23,795 nt of DNA from Candidatus Moraniibacteriota bacterium (GTDB lineage Bacteria; Patescibacteriota; Minisyncoccia; Moranbacterales; UBA9337), in the NCBI GenBank assembly GCA_003510795.1, contig DOKP01000046.1:5826-29620 (forward strand). The letters run 5' to 3'. The first letter of the stretch is position 1; each line of letters starts with the position of its first letter. The notes below the pieces were generated by a model. That model was not told where the DNA came from. It saw only the letters and a list, made by a program, of their open reading frames with translations, and ran no database searches. Both the position numbers and the translations under genes were made by a program. Below are positions 7,790 to 15,243 of this stretch, piece after piece.

Positions 7790-7842
7790 ATCAAGACGAA
7801 AGGGGATCCGAACGGTGTTAGTGCCTAAGGAGCCCTTTTTTT
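7790..7842 (+). ncRNA. Candidate short RNA ending in an intrinsic terminator
   Basis: From the predicted start the transcript would be about 50 nt. AAAGGG (7799-7804) can pair with CCCTTT (7833-7838), TCC with GGA inside it, and GG/CC around GTGTTAGTG, before T7 at 7836-7842. The T run touches the stop codon of the NYN gene, which is transcribed the other way. The alternative is that the hairpin only ends NYN transcription; the T run on the plus strand and the well-formed upstream promoter favour a plus-strand unit. No recognised RNA family. It also holds TAAGGAG, but no start codon follows. Confidence 0.4.
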
Positions 7843-8347
7843 ATTTCTTAATCTTATCTTTTATATCTTCTTTATCCAAATAATCAAAATGCTCAGAGCC
7901 TAATTTTTTATACAATGATGACGCAAACTTCTTGTTTGGAAACAAAACTTTTTTAAATCTTTTTTCTTCAATTAAAAAATCCACCATTCTTTTATAATCA
8001 CCGTCTCCTGAAATTAAAATAATCTTATCAAAATCCTCTTTTTCATATAATTTTTTCATAATAGAAAAAACTATATCTGCATCAACATTGCCCTTTTTCT
8101 TTCCAATCATTGCGGCATTATGTTCCCTAAAAACAAGAATGAATCCAGCCTCTTGAATTTTGGTATAAAGATCTCTTTTCTCCTCAAAAACACATCCTAA
8201 AAAATAATAAGCTATCTCAACATGGTATTTATCCTTTAAAAATATTCTAAATTTTTTAAAATCTATCTTCCAAGATGGATCTGTCTTTGTTGTTCCCATA
8301 TGAAGATTTTGACCATCTATAAACGCATAATTTTTTTCTTTTTGCAT
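7841..8347 (-). CDS. NYN-domain (LabA/DUF88-like) nuclease
   Basis: A 168-residue NYN/PIN-fold protein. The acidic metal-binding residues occur in order: Asp11 in FIDGQN, the Asp pair in GNVDADIV, and ISGDGDYKRMV. NYN proteins of this group are predicted Mg-dependent RNases acting in the cytoplasm. The gene follows the full-length hsdS by 48 nt, containing a strong hairpin (8356-8381), and precedes hsdR, so it sits inside the restriction cluster. Its stop codon is abutted by the terminator of a plus-strand unit. An RNA-targeting defence role is suggested by position only. Confidence 0.85.
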   Translation of the reverse strand: MQKEKNYAFIDGQNLHMGTTKTDPSWKIDFKKFRIFLKDKYHVEIAYYFLGCVFEEKRDLYTKIQEAGFILVFREHNAAMIGKKKGNVDADIVFSIMKKLYEKEDFDKIILISGDGDYKRMVDFLIEEKRFKKVLFPNKKFASSLYKKLGSEHFDYLDKEDIKDKIKK

Positions 8348-8355
8348 ACAATTTT

Positions 8356-8381
8356 GTAGGGGGGTGACAATTTGTCCCTAC
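8356..8381. repeat. Intercistronic GTAGGG...CCCTAC hairpin
   Basis: GTAGGG (8356-8361) pairs exactly with CCCTAC (8376-8381), and GACAA/TTGTC-like arms lie inside. It resembles REP-type intergenic palindromes. It sits between the hsdS stop and the NYN start, so the mRNA carries it and it may set differential stability or partial termination between the two. Confidence 0.6.
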
Positions 8382-8395
8382 CCTATTTATATTAA

Positions 8396-9613
8396 TTATT
8401 TTTTATCAACAGGCGTGCGAATATTTCCCGTAATTAAATTATTCAACAAAAACTTTTTTTGCTCTTTAATAATCTTCAATTTCTCTTCCAATTTCTCAAT
8501 CTCTCGATCCGCCATCACCAAAATATCCGCAATCGCTTTTTGTTCTTTTAATTTTGGAATTTCCAAAATAAGATCTTTTAAAAATTTGAAATGACGATTG
8601 TACCCAGTATTCGGAACGCTAATTGTATCTAATAAATAAAATAAAAATGTCGTATCATATTTTTCTTTTCCCTGAAAAACTTTCGTTCCATCATTTCCTA
8701 AAATAAACGGGAAATCAATTAGCTTTAATATTCGAGTGTGATCACCGAAAATTATAAAAGGTAAGCTGTTTTTTATAACAAAATCTTGATTATTAGAATA
8801 TCCAGCTATTTTGTTTTGAGATTGATCAACAACTGGAAATAAACCTTCTTTCAAATAATCTTGTTTCTTTTCGCCTTTTATTTTACTTTGTACGTAAAAA
8901 CAATCAGAAAATTCGAGTGAAGTCCATTTTTCGCTAAATCCTCTTAATCTTTTTTTACCACTCAACAATTCTTGCATCAAACCTTTTTTGATATTTTTCT
9001 TAATCTCAATCTTCCTCGCCATCTTCCCCACCATCTCATCCCAAACCTCCAGCACCGCCACAATTCGCCCTTGCTCTGGAAGCGGCGGTAAGTTTATTAA
9101 AAGTTTAGCTAAATTATTTTTTGAAATTCCATAGACAGATACGCCATTGGCTATTTTTTTTAACTTATTTCTAATTTCTGGATTTCTAAATATATACTGC
9201 CGATACCTCTCATTAGTTTTTTTATTAACATCTCGCAATACAAAGGTATGCAATCCTCCTACAACTTTTTTATCCTCTATTCCGTGGATAGAAACTGTTA
9301 CACCAATTCCCTCATAATCTTCCGAGACATCTGCCATAATTAAATCACCGTCATTTAAAAAATCTTCTTCATTTGGAGAAAACTCATTATCTTTAACCAA
9401 CGGTACAGATACATTTCTTAAATCTATATTTGAAGAATTATAGGTTGAATATATATCTCCATAATGAATATTACCAATGCCAACATTATTATTTGTGTTA
9501 TTAATCAAATTTTCACGAGAAATAGCATACGTTCTTAAAAAATTAAAAACATCGTCAACTCTTATCTCTTGCCACCCATCAGAAATATTTTTTTGTGATT
9601 TATTTTTCATCAT
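8396..9613 (-). CDS. hsdS: Type I restriction specificity subunit, two TRDs (HsdS)
   Basis: A 405-residue specificity subunit with the usual full-length plan. A first target-recognition domain is followed by a central conserved spacer helix (LPPLPEQGRIVAVLEVWDEMV, then KKNIKKGLMQELLSG), a second target-recognition domain, and a C-terminal repeat of the spacer (IPKLKEQKAIADILVMADREI, ending LLNNLITG). Two TRDs read a bipartite asymmetric target. I choose the ATG at 9613 (or 9610); the longer frame from a TTG at 9667 would run 68 nt into the OLD gene. Even so it overlaps the OLD stop by 14 nt, indicating coupling. It lies 7 kb from hsdM and 0.75 kb from hsdR. Confidence 0.93.
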   Translation of the reverse strand: MMKNKSQKNISDGWQEIRVDDVFNFLRTYAISRENLINNTNNNVGIGNIHYGDIYSTYNSSNIDLRNVSVPLVKDNEFSPNEEDFLNDGDLIMADVSEDYEGIGVTVSIHGIEDKKVVGGLHTFVLRDVNKKTNERYRQYIFRNPEIRNKLKKIANGVSVYGISKNNLAKLLINLPPLPEQGRIVAVLEVWDEMVGKMARKIEIKKNIKKGLMQELLSGKKRLRGFSEKWTSLEFSDCFYVQSKIKGEKKQDYLKEGLFPVVDQSQNKIAGYSNNQDFVIKNSLPFIIFGDHTRILKLIDFPFILGNDGTKVFQGKEKYDTTFLFYLLDTISVPNTGYNRHFKFLKDLILEIPKLKEQKAIADILVMADREIEKLEEKLKIIKEQKKFLLNNLITGNIRTPVDKK

Positions 9614-11507
9614 ATTCAAATTCGTCTGCTCCAAGAGCGCTCTCCGCAAAAGAGAACAGTTCTTCAAAATTTTTAATTGTTATTTTGTTTAAATCGCTAA
9701 TTCCAATATCATTTTTTTGCGCTTTCTCCAAAAATAGCTTAGCAAAAACATTTTTCCGTTGTTTTCCAATATAACTAAGATTATTTTTTTCTTTTGGCTT
9801 TTTTCCTAAAACAATATTCCTTGAGCCATCTGCAATCAATTGTATATCAGCCAATGTGAACAAGTCTTCTATATTGTTAACTTTAAGTTTTTTAATTTTC
9901 ATTTCTGCTTTTTCAATATTGCCCGCAAAAACACTATCTTTTAGTTCATCGAACTTATCTTGACCAGCAGTATCACCATCCAAAATAACGCACCAATTTA
10001 AGTTGTATCCGATGCAAATACCAATCAGAGGGTTTAATTTACTGCCCCTTGTACCAACACCAGGAATTAAAGCGTATTCTAATTTTTTATTTAAAATTTT
10101 TGCCATTGCCTGAATGTGCATAAAATCACTTAATCCTTCCACGATAACATTATTTTTTTTAAAAATTAGATTCTCATGAGGAACTTCGCATCCTATTGCA
10201 TAATTAACGAGCGATATAGCTTCCTGTTTATTTTTTGAATTTCCTATCTGTGTCTTCAGAATATTTTCACACAATGTCCCATCATCCTTATCGTTGAATA
10301 CTAAATATATTCTAAATACAGTTTCAAGTGGCACCAATGATGGCGCATGAGTCGTATAAATTATTTGGTGCTTAAATTTATTACTTATCTTTTCAAAAAC
10401 ACTTAGTAAATCCTTTTGAGCGTTTATATGAAGGCTTCTGTCTGGCTCATCAACTAGAATTATAGATTTTTTTTCTTTTAATGATTTCAGCGCCAACCAA
10501 AATGACAAAAACCAAATCATTCCCTGGCTTCTCATTCTGACTGGCAGTACCTTGCCCTCTATTGTTTTGACTGCAAAATCAATATAATCCTTAACAATAC
10601 TGTCCTCCTCAGCTCTTTTTTCAATATTAAATTCTATACTAAGATTATCATTTTCAATGCCATGAATCTTCTGAGAAAAATCATCTTTAAAATCAGCAGT
10701 TATTTCAGAAACACGATCATTTATTTGATCTCGTCTTTGCAATGAAGTGACTTCGGATAAATTTTTAAAGCTTAACTCTTTATCGCCAGTTAGTTCCTGA
10801 AGGCACTTTTCTAGCCATGTGACAGCTACCCATCCATTCCCATCCTTGTTGATTAAGCTTTCTACTGAAATGAAATCTGGAAGCATATCACACTTTCCAC
10901 CTTCGAAAAAAATGAATTCGGGAACTATATTTTTAACTAAAAACTCTGGCAAATCAGAGAAAAGTAAATTTCCATCTATGATAGGTTTTTCTTCTTCTAT
11001 TTCTTCAGCTCCTTCATTTTCTTCAGCAGATGGGACAGAGTCCACATCGCCCACTGTAATTGTGTCGTCATTTTCGGCTTCGACAGCTATTTCCAAGCTG
11101 TTAATAATAATTCCCTTTAATGAGTCATTGAGCTCATAATTGTTTCCATTGAAGGACACACTAAAACTATCGATATTTTTTAAGATATTTTTTTTAAATT
11201 TTACTGCCGTCTCATAAATAACCTTGTTTGCAAACTCCTCAATTTGATTTTGAATTTCTTCTCTGTCATCGTTCTGATCAAAAGAAAAGGTACAAGACAC
11301 ATTTTGTCCTAAATTAGCCTGGGAATTGTAAGGAAAAGAGTCTTTATGAAAAGACCCTTGATAATAATCACGTATCGCCTCAAGTATACTTGATTTTCCG
11401 GACTCATTTTGCCCGATAAGTGCCAAAATATTATCACTTTGTGACATATCAACAGTGACCTCATTAATTGATTTATAATTTTTAATTGTGATATTTTCTA
11501 GTTTCAT
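9600..11507 (-). CDS. OLD-family ATPase-TOPRIM nuclease
   Basis: A 635-residue protein with an ABC-type ATPase split by a long insertion and followed by a TOPRIM domain. Walker A is GQNESGKS (33-40), a signature-like RMRSQGM lies at 324-330, Walker B is IILVDEPD (349-356) and the H-loop is TTHAPS (385-390). TOPRIM residues are VEG (Glu457) and LDGD (Asp510, Asp512). OLD proteins are DNA nucleases that act in phage exclusion; GajA of Gabija belongs to the same superfamily. No UvrD-like helicase is adjacent, so a stand-alone (class 1) OLD is more likely than Gabija. A short acidic linker (141-175) interrupts the ATPase. It overlaps hsdS, which it precedes, suggesting joint expression. Confidence 0.88.
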   Translation of the reverse strand: MKLENITIKNYKSINEVTVDMSQSDNILALIGQNESGKSSILEAIRDYYQGSFHKDSFPYNSQANLGQNVSCTFSFDQNDDREEIQNQIEEFANKVIYETAVKFKKNILKNIDSFSVSFNGNNYELNDSLKGIIINSLEIAVEAENDDTITVGDVDSVPSAEENEGAEEIEEEKPIIDGNLLFSDLPEFLVKNIVPEFIFFEGGKCDMLPDFISVESLINKDGNGWVAVTWLEKCLQELTGDKELSFKNLSEVTSLQRRDQINDRVSEITADFKDDFSQKIHGIENDNLSIEFNIEKRAEEDSIVKDYIDFAVKTIEGKVLPVRMRSQGMIWFLSFWLALKSLKEKKSIILVDEPDRSLHINAQKDLLSVFEKISNKFKHQIIYTTHAPSLVPLETVFRIYLVFNDKDDGTLCENILKTQIGNSKNKQEAISLVNYAIGCEVPHENLIFKKNNVIVEGLSDFMHIQAMAKILNKKLEYALIPGVGTRGSKLNPLIGICIGYNLNWCVILDGDTAGQDKFDELKDSVFAGNIEKAEMKIKKLKVNNIEDLFTLADIQLIADGSRNIVLGKKPKEKNNLSYIGKQRKNVFAKLFLEKAQKNDIGISDLNKITIKNFEELFSFAESALGADEFEYDEK

Positions 11508-11566
11508 ATTATTTAATCCTAAGATCCTTTAAATAGTTAGTCATTTATTTTTTAAATTTAATGAAT

Positions 11567-11687
11567 TACCCCGAGGCAAGCCTCGAGGTATCTCGAGGTA
11601 TGGGTATCTAATCCAGGAAACCAAGGTTCCCCGAACCCTTCCTACCGGCCTGCTCCGCAGTCCCAAACCCCGGGGCAAGCCCCGAGG
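11567..11687. repeat. GC-rich palindromic cluster (CGAGGCAAGCCTCG-type)
   Basis: Two related 20-nt hairpin units lie at 11569-11588 and 11668-11687. The first has GAGG-CAAG-CCTC and the second GGGG-CAAG-CCCC: the A-T pair of the stem has become G-C on both sides, keeping the pairing. The first extends to a 10-position stem over 11567-11590 with one mismatch. Between them are smaller hairpins (GGAA/TTCC near 11626-11640 and CTGC-TCC-GCAG near 11650-11660). The block is clearly richer in G+C than its surroundings and lies in the gap 11508-12057, where I see no intact gene. Confidence 0.7.
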
Positions 11688-11784
11688 AATTCTTTTCGAT
11701 TAATCTTTCCACCTTCGCCGAATTTAGCAATGGATTATTTTAACTTCTTTTGTTCCATAAATTTCTTCAATTTATTTTTCACAA

Positions 11785-11863
11785 CTTTTTCCATCTTATC
11801 ATGTGAAATTTTTCCTTATTTTTAGCCACTTTACGGCATTGCGGTTAATTCTTATAAAACTTA
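11785..11863. repeat. Diverged duplicated segment, copy A
   Basis: Aligned with 13555-13633 it shares TATCAT, AATTTTTCCTT, AGCCACTTTA and ATTCTTAT, with 30 of 37 matches in the best stretch by eye (11796-11832). The length difference is 3 nt. Read on the minus strand both copies spell related peptide pieces (FIRINR, KWL, then GKI..DK.EK) but need the same frame shift, so they look like remnants of a duplicated gene tail. No known family recognised. Confidence 0.5.
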
Positions 11864-11960
11864 TAAAACTGTCATTTTTGCCTTAATTTGGGGATAATAT
11901 TTTTATAATATATGGGCAAAACTTATAAAAATTTCGTACTACTTATTAATCCTATTTTGC

Positions 11961-12055
11961 TTGCTTCTAATTGCTTCTAACTAATCCACCTTTCTCATTC
12001 TTCAAAAGAAGCCGTAGTTGAGGCACTTTTTGCCCTTGCTTCTAATTGCTTCTAA
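11961..12055. repeat. Tandem TTGCTTCTAA decamers, two pairs
   Basis: The decamer TTGCTTCTAA occurs twice head to tail at 11961-11980 and again twice at 12036-12055, an exact 20-nt repeat 75 nt apart. The right pair ends 3 nt from the stop of the AlbA gene. A second small repeat, CTTATAAAA, occurs at 11851, 11860 and 11922. Such iterated decamers could be protein-binding sites. Confidence 0.7.
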
Positions 12056-12057
12056 AA

Positions 12058-13488
12058 TTAAAAACTCGACTCATAGAAAGTATCCTTTGAATCTCCAACC
12101 TGTCTTATCAGCCCTATGTCCTTCATTTTTCGTAAATCATAACTAATCGTCTGTTGGGGAGTATCTTTCACTAAAGCCTCAGCTCCTTTTCTCGTTATTC
12201 TTCCATTTTCCGCTAAGTATTCCCAAATTTTCATCTGTCTTTCATTTAATTTACTTAGATTTTCTCCAGGCAAAATAACTCTAAAACTGTTAGAGGTATT
12301 TTTAAATATTGGTGGCAAAAGTCCCCATTCATTCATCTTGGTAAAAACAATATCAATGCCTCGTCCATACTCCTCCAAATAATCCAGATCTTTTAAGCGA
12401 GCGGCAATAATTTTGTTTCTACTCATTTGAGAGTTTTTTATATTTTCTACCGTAACTCCCAAGGGCAAATTCCCAGGATTAAAAACTTCTATCCTATCTT
12501 CAAAAATATTTACCTGCGTATAGGTTTCCGTAATTCTATAATCACGATGAATTACTGCATTGGCCACTATTTCGCGAATAGCTTTTTCTGGATATTCATA
12601 GCGCTCAACTCTTTTCGTCCCTACAATCTCAGCGCTCTTTTTTATATTTCGCAAAATAAAAGATTGCATACCATCTATCTGCTCATCAAGCGTACCATCT
12701 ACATCCAGGGAGTCTAGAATATCCGAATGAACACCTGAACCCTTATATCGCACACAGCGAATTACATATCGTTGGAATTGCAATTTCTTCTGAGGTCTAT
12801 TTTCAGCAAATATTAAATATCCTGCGATTGTTGGTTTTGAGTCTTCTCCACATTTTTTTACAATACCAATATTTTCAAGAACTTCTATATACTTATCATT
12901 TTTTTCAAAATCTCGGGCAGCTTTTTCGGCACTCTTTTTCAAGAAAGAAATTAATTTATCCTGAGATAAATCATCTAATATGGCATCATCTGCGCAATTT
13001 GTATCAAAATCATCACCCTGCGCATTGCGCACATAATCACGCATTTCATTTTCTGTCATTTTCCTATCAGTATTTCCATCACGAATATACGCACCGTTAG
13101 GTAACCCCAATTGCTTGATATGATATGGCTTAAATTGATTTTTGCATTCAGGGACATAGACAGCTAAAATTTGTTTATCATATAATGGTAAAATATAATA
13201 ATCCAACCTTAAAACAGCATTCATTTCATTGGCAGAAAGAGTGCTCATGTTTTCTTGCAAAATGGCCGCATCATCAACGCCCACGACCATAAAATCTCTT
13301 GTACTTTTATTCTCCGCTACGCCAAATACAATAATCCCACCATCTTTTTTGTTACCAAAGGAAGAAAGAGTTATTCTGGTTTTAGCTTTAGGAAATCCTC
13401 CGCGAGCATCTTTAAACTCAACCAACTCCGTTTCTGATCCGGATTGAAGGGCATTTTTTATTTCCTTTATTATTTGTGCCTTATTCAT
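12058..13488 (-). CDS. AlbA/Schlafen-type ATP-binding regulator with C-terminal winged helix
   Basis: A 476-residue protein of the COG2865 type. Residues 16-135 are an AlbA_2 (Schlafen-like) domain: ETELVEFKDARGG, then GGIIVFGVAEN and GAYIRDGNTDRKMTENEM. Residues 298-395 are a GHKL ATPase: N-box REIVANAVIHRDY (305-317), FNPGNLP and G-box YGRGIDIV (374-381). Residues 413-473 are a winged helix (RITRKGAEALVKDTPQQTISYDLRKMKDIG), so it probably binds DNA. Proteins of this type often accompany type I restriction genes; whether they regulate or act in defence is unsettled. It is set off from both neighbours by gaps of 172 and about 550 nt that contain two copies of a diverged repeat. Confidence 0.85.
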   Translation of the reverse strand: MNKAQIIKEIKNALQSGSETELVEFKDARGGFPKAKTRITLSSFGNKKDGGIIVFGVAENKSTRDFMVVGVDDAAILQENMSTLSANEMNAVLRLDYYILPLYDKQILAVYVPECKNQFKPYHIKQLGLPNGAYIRDGNTDRKMTENEMRDYVRNAQGDDFDTNCADDAILDDLSQDKLISFLKKSAEKAARDFEKNDKYIEVLENIGIVKKCGEDSKPTIAGYLIFAENRPQKKLQFQRYVIRCVRYKGSGVHSDILDSLDVDGTLDEQIDGMQSFILRNIKKSAEIVGTKRVERYEYPEKAIREIVANAVIHRDYRITETYTQVNIFEDRIEVFNPGNLPLGVTVENIKNSQMSRNKIIAARLKDLDYLEEYGRGIDIVFTKMNEWGLLPPIFKNTSNSFRVILPGENLSKLNERQMKIWEYLAENGRITRKGAEALVKDTPQQTISYDLRKMKDIGLIRQVGDSKDTFYESSF

Positions 13489-13554
13489 ATTATTTTTATA
13501 AACTTAATCCAATTTTATTCAACTGTTTTTTTCTCTTATCATTTAGTTCTTTTT

Positions 13555-13633
13555 CTTTTTCAATTTTATCATACGGAATTTTTCCTTTATTCAAGCCACT
13601 TTAATTCAAACTCTCTGTTGATTCTTATGAAAT
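13555..13633. repeat. Diverged duplicated segment, copy B
   Basis: Partner of 11785-11863 in the same orientation, on the other side of the AlbA gene. On the minus strand it can be read in pieces as FIRINREFELKWL and, after a frame shift, NKGKIPYDKIEKEKELND. It fills most of the gap between the AlbA start and the antitoxin stop. Confidence 0.5.
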
Positions 13634-13660
13634 ATCCTGCTTGTTTTATCAATATTTTTG

Positions 13661-14800
13661 TTATACATTCATCTCATCAATCCTCACCTGTAAAAATTTA
13701 CTCATTACTGGATAGATTCTTTTATTATCCTTAAACTCATGTGTCATCCTTCCTGCTAAAATCGCCGGAGAAATTCCATTCTCCTTAGCAATTTTAATTA
13801 TTCCATTTTCTAAATCATCACTACACTTAAATAAATCTTTCATAACAGAATTAAAATCAGCGATTAGCATTTTCTGGGCAAAATGATCGGCTTCTTTTTC
13901 AATTTCCAATGTTGCATCATAGTCTTTTAGATCAATATGAAATTCTTTTTTGCTATGCAAAAGTAAATGCCCAATTTCGTGAAAAAGATTGAACCAAAAT
14001 TTTCCTTCATCTTTTCCTTTGCAAGTGGCAATCATAATCAAAGCTTTTTCGGGGCTAATCCACTTGGTAGCTGCTTGGATATGTGTGTTTTCAAGATATG
14101 GCACGTAGGCTAATACAATTCCACATTCAGCAAATATTTTTTCCAGAGCCTTTAGATATTCCTCCTTTCCTTTTGTGGAAAGTAGTTTGATTTCACTCAG
14201 TCGATTAAGCAAAGTTTGTTTATCAAAAACCGATACATTTGACGATTGCGCTTTGATGTCTCCTAATCGAAGCCATGCCGCCAGAGTGTAATGATCTAAA
14301 TTATTCCGATCATATTTTCTAAAAGCGAATTCCATAGTTTTATTTATGAATCCAAGTGATGAAACGCCAAGAAATTTTTGCAACTCCAGGACTATTTTCG
14401 TAAAGTTTTTTTCTATCCATCTTTGATTGCTTACTTTTCCAATTTTTGAAAGCTCTTTGTGAGTATGTCTGAAATGAGTTAGATGTTTGACGTCTTTTTT
14501 GAGATCATTTTTTTGATTCAGCCTAGCTAAATCAGCCTCATATCCAGCCTGAAGATTTAACCAATATTCTACCGATAAAGGAAATATTTTGCTGAGTTTT
14601 ACTGCCATTGCTTCCGTAATGGGATTTTTGCCATTAATAATCTCATTAATTATTTTTTTTGACATCCCTGTTCTTAGGGCTAGCTCAATTTGGGTAATGT
14701 TGTATTCCTCAATGTAATCTTGAAGAAATTCCCCAGGATGAATAGCCACGGGTGATTCCCAGCCAGTAATATTATTTAAATTTAATTCTTTTTTGCTCAT
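13661..14800 (-). CDS. HigA-like antitoxin fused to ImmA/IrrE metallopeptidase
   Basis: A 379-residue two-domain protein. Residues 15-90 are a HigA-type helix-turn-helix (HPGEFLQDYIEEYNITQIE, then GMSKKIINEIINGKNPIT and SVEYWLNLQAGYE). Residues 225-325 are an ImmA/IrrE zinc peptidase with HEIGH (274-278) and the distal acidic ligand in EKEADHFAQKML (Glu303). ImmA/IrrE proteases cleave repressors and trigger induction; in HigA fusions the N-terminal part neutralises the toxin and binds the operator. It follows the HigB-like toxin by 35 nt in the toxin-first order typical of higBA. The protease domain may control antitoxin or repressor level, which is inference. Confidence 0.88.
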   Translation of the reverse strand: MSKKELNLNNITGWESPVAIHPGEFLQDYIEEYNITQIELALRTGMSKKIINEIINGKNPITEAMAVKLSKIFPLSVEYWLNLQAGYEADLARLNQKNDLKKDVKHLTHFRHTHKELSKIGKVSNQRWIEKNFTKIVLELQKFLGVSSLGFINKTMEFAFRKYDRNNLDHYTLAAWLRLGDIKAQSSNVSVFDKQTLLNRLSEIKLLSTKGKEEYLKALEKIFAECGIVLAYVPYLENTHIQAATKWISPEKALIMIATCKGKDEGKFWFNLFHEIGHLLLHSKKEFHIDLKDYDATLEIEKEADHFAQKMLIADFNSVMKDLFKCSDDLENGIIKIAKENGISPAILAGRMTHEFKDNKRIYPVMSKFLQVRIDEMNV

Positions 14801-14835
14801 ATAATTCTTTTTTGCTTATTAATATTTTATGCAAT

Positions 14836-15153
14836 CTATTTTTTATAATGATCACTGATTTCCAATATTTTTAAAGCCGTTATAGTCTCCTTTTTATATA
14901 GACCCTCCTCCATTTTTTGAAGTTCGTTTCCAAGAGGTTGGCAAATTAATCTTTTGCCTTTTTCTAAATCTATTGAAAATAACCCAGCATATCTTCCTTC
15001 TAAAAAATGAGCTCGTCCATTGCTGGGAAGCTCCAAGTCACAAAAATTTTTTGCAGATTGGATGCTTTTCATTCTTTTGGCGATAACACGATTACTCTTA
15101 GCATATTTCAATAAATCTTTTTGTATTTTACTTTTTTGCCACTCAATCTCCAT
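14836..15153 (-). CDS. HigB-like RelE/ParE-superfamily toxin
   Basis: A 105-residue protein resembling HigB toxins: KYAKSNRVIAKRMKSIQSAKNFCDLELP, then GRYAGLFSIDLEKGKRLICQP and a C-terminal ITALKILEISDHYK. HigB cleaves mRNA on the ribosome. It is the first gene of a pair with the HigA-ImmA protein 35 nt downstream. It has its own promoter (15206-15234) with a palindrome beside the -10 box, fitting autoregulation by the antitoxin's helix-turn-helix. It sits in the middle of the restriction island, where it could stabilise the cluster; that role is inferred. Confidence 0.85.
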   Translation of the reverse strand: MEIEWQKSKIQKDLLKYAKSNRVIAKRMKSIQSAKNFCDLELPSNGRAHFLEGRYAGLFSIDLEKGKRLICQPLGNELQKMEEGLYKKETITALKILEISDHYKK

Positions 15154-15192
15154 AATCCCAGCGTAATTTATTATAGTATTTTGATTAACATT

Positions 15193-15234
15193 TTAGGTTA
15201 ACTTAAATATAGCATAATTATAAAAATAGTACAA
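15193..15234 (-). promoter_or_regulatory. Promoter and putative operator of the HigBA pair
   Basis: On the minus strand TTGTAC (15234-15229), 17 nt, then TATATT (15211-15206) preceded by TG, an extended -10. Immediately downstream and overlapping the edge of the -10 is the near-palindrome TTAAGTTAACCTAA (15206-15193), and TTAAC/GTTAA arms recur within 20 nt. This places a dimer-binding site over the transcription start, as expected for antitoxin autorepression. Confidence 0.65.
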
Positions 15235-15243
15235 GTGTGGTGT

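Noticed and set aside
7826..7832. TAAGGAG as a ribosome site in the short plus-strand RNA.
   Set aside because: No start codon follows at a usable distance; the sequence is part of the terminator stem.
9614..9667. Longer hsdS start at TTG 9667.
   Set aside because: The added 18 residues are unlike HsdS N-termini and would overlap the OLD gene by 68 nt; ATG 9613 or 9610 is better.
9600..11507. OLD protein as GajA of a Gabija system.
   Set aside because: No UvrD-like GajB gene is adjacent; the next gene is hsdS.
11613..11625. The minus strand reads GGATTAGATACCC, identical to a universal 16S rRNA stretch.
   Set aside because: The flanking bases do not continue as 16S rRNA and the site lies in a repeat-rich intergenic block, so I treat it as chance or a repeat and not an rRNA fragment.
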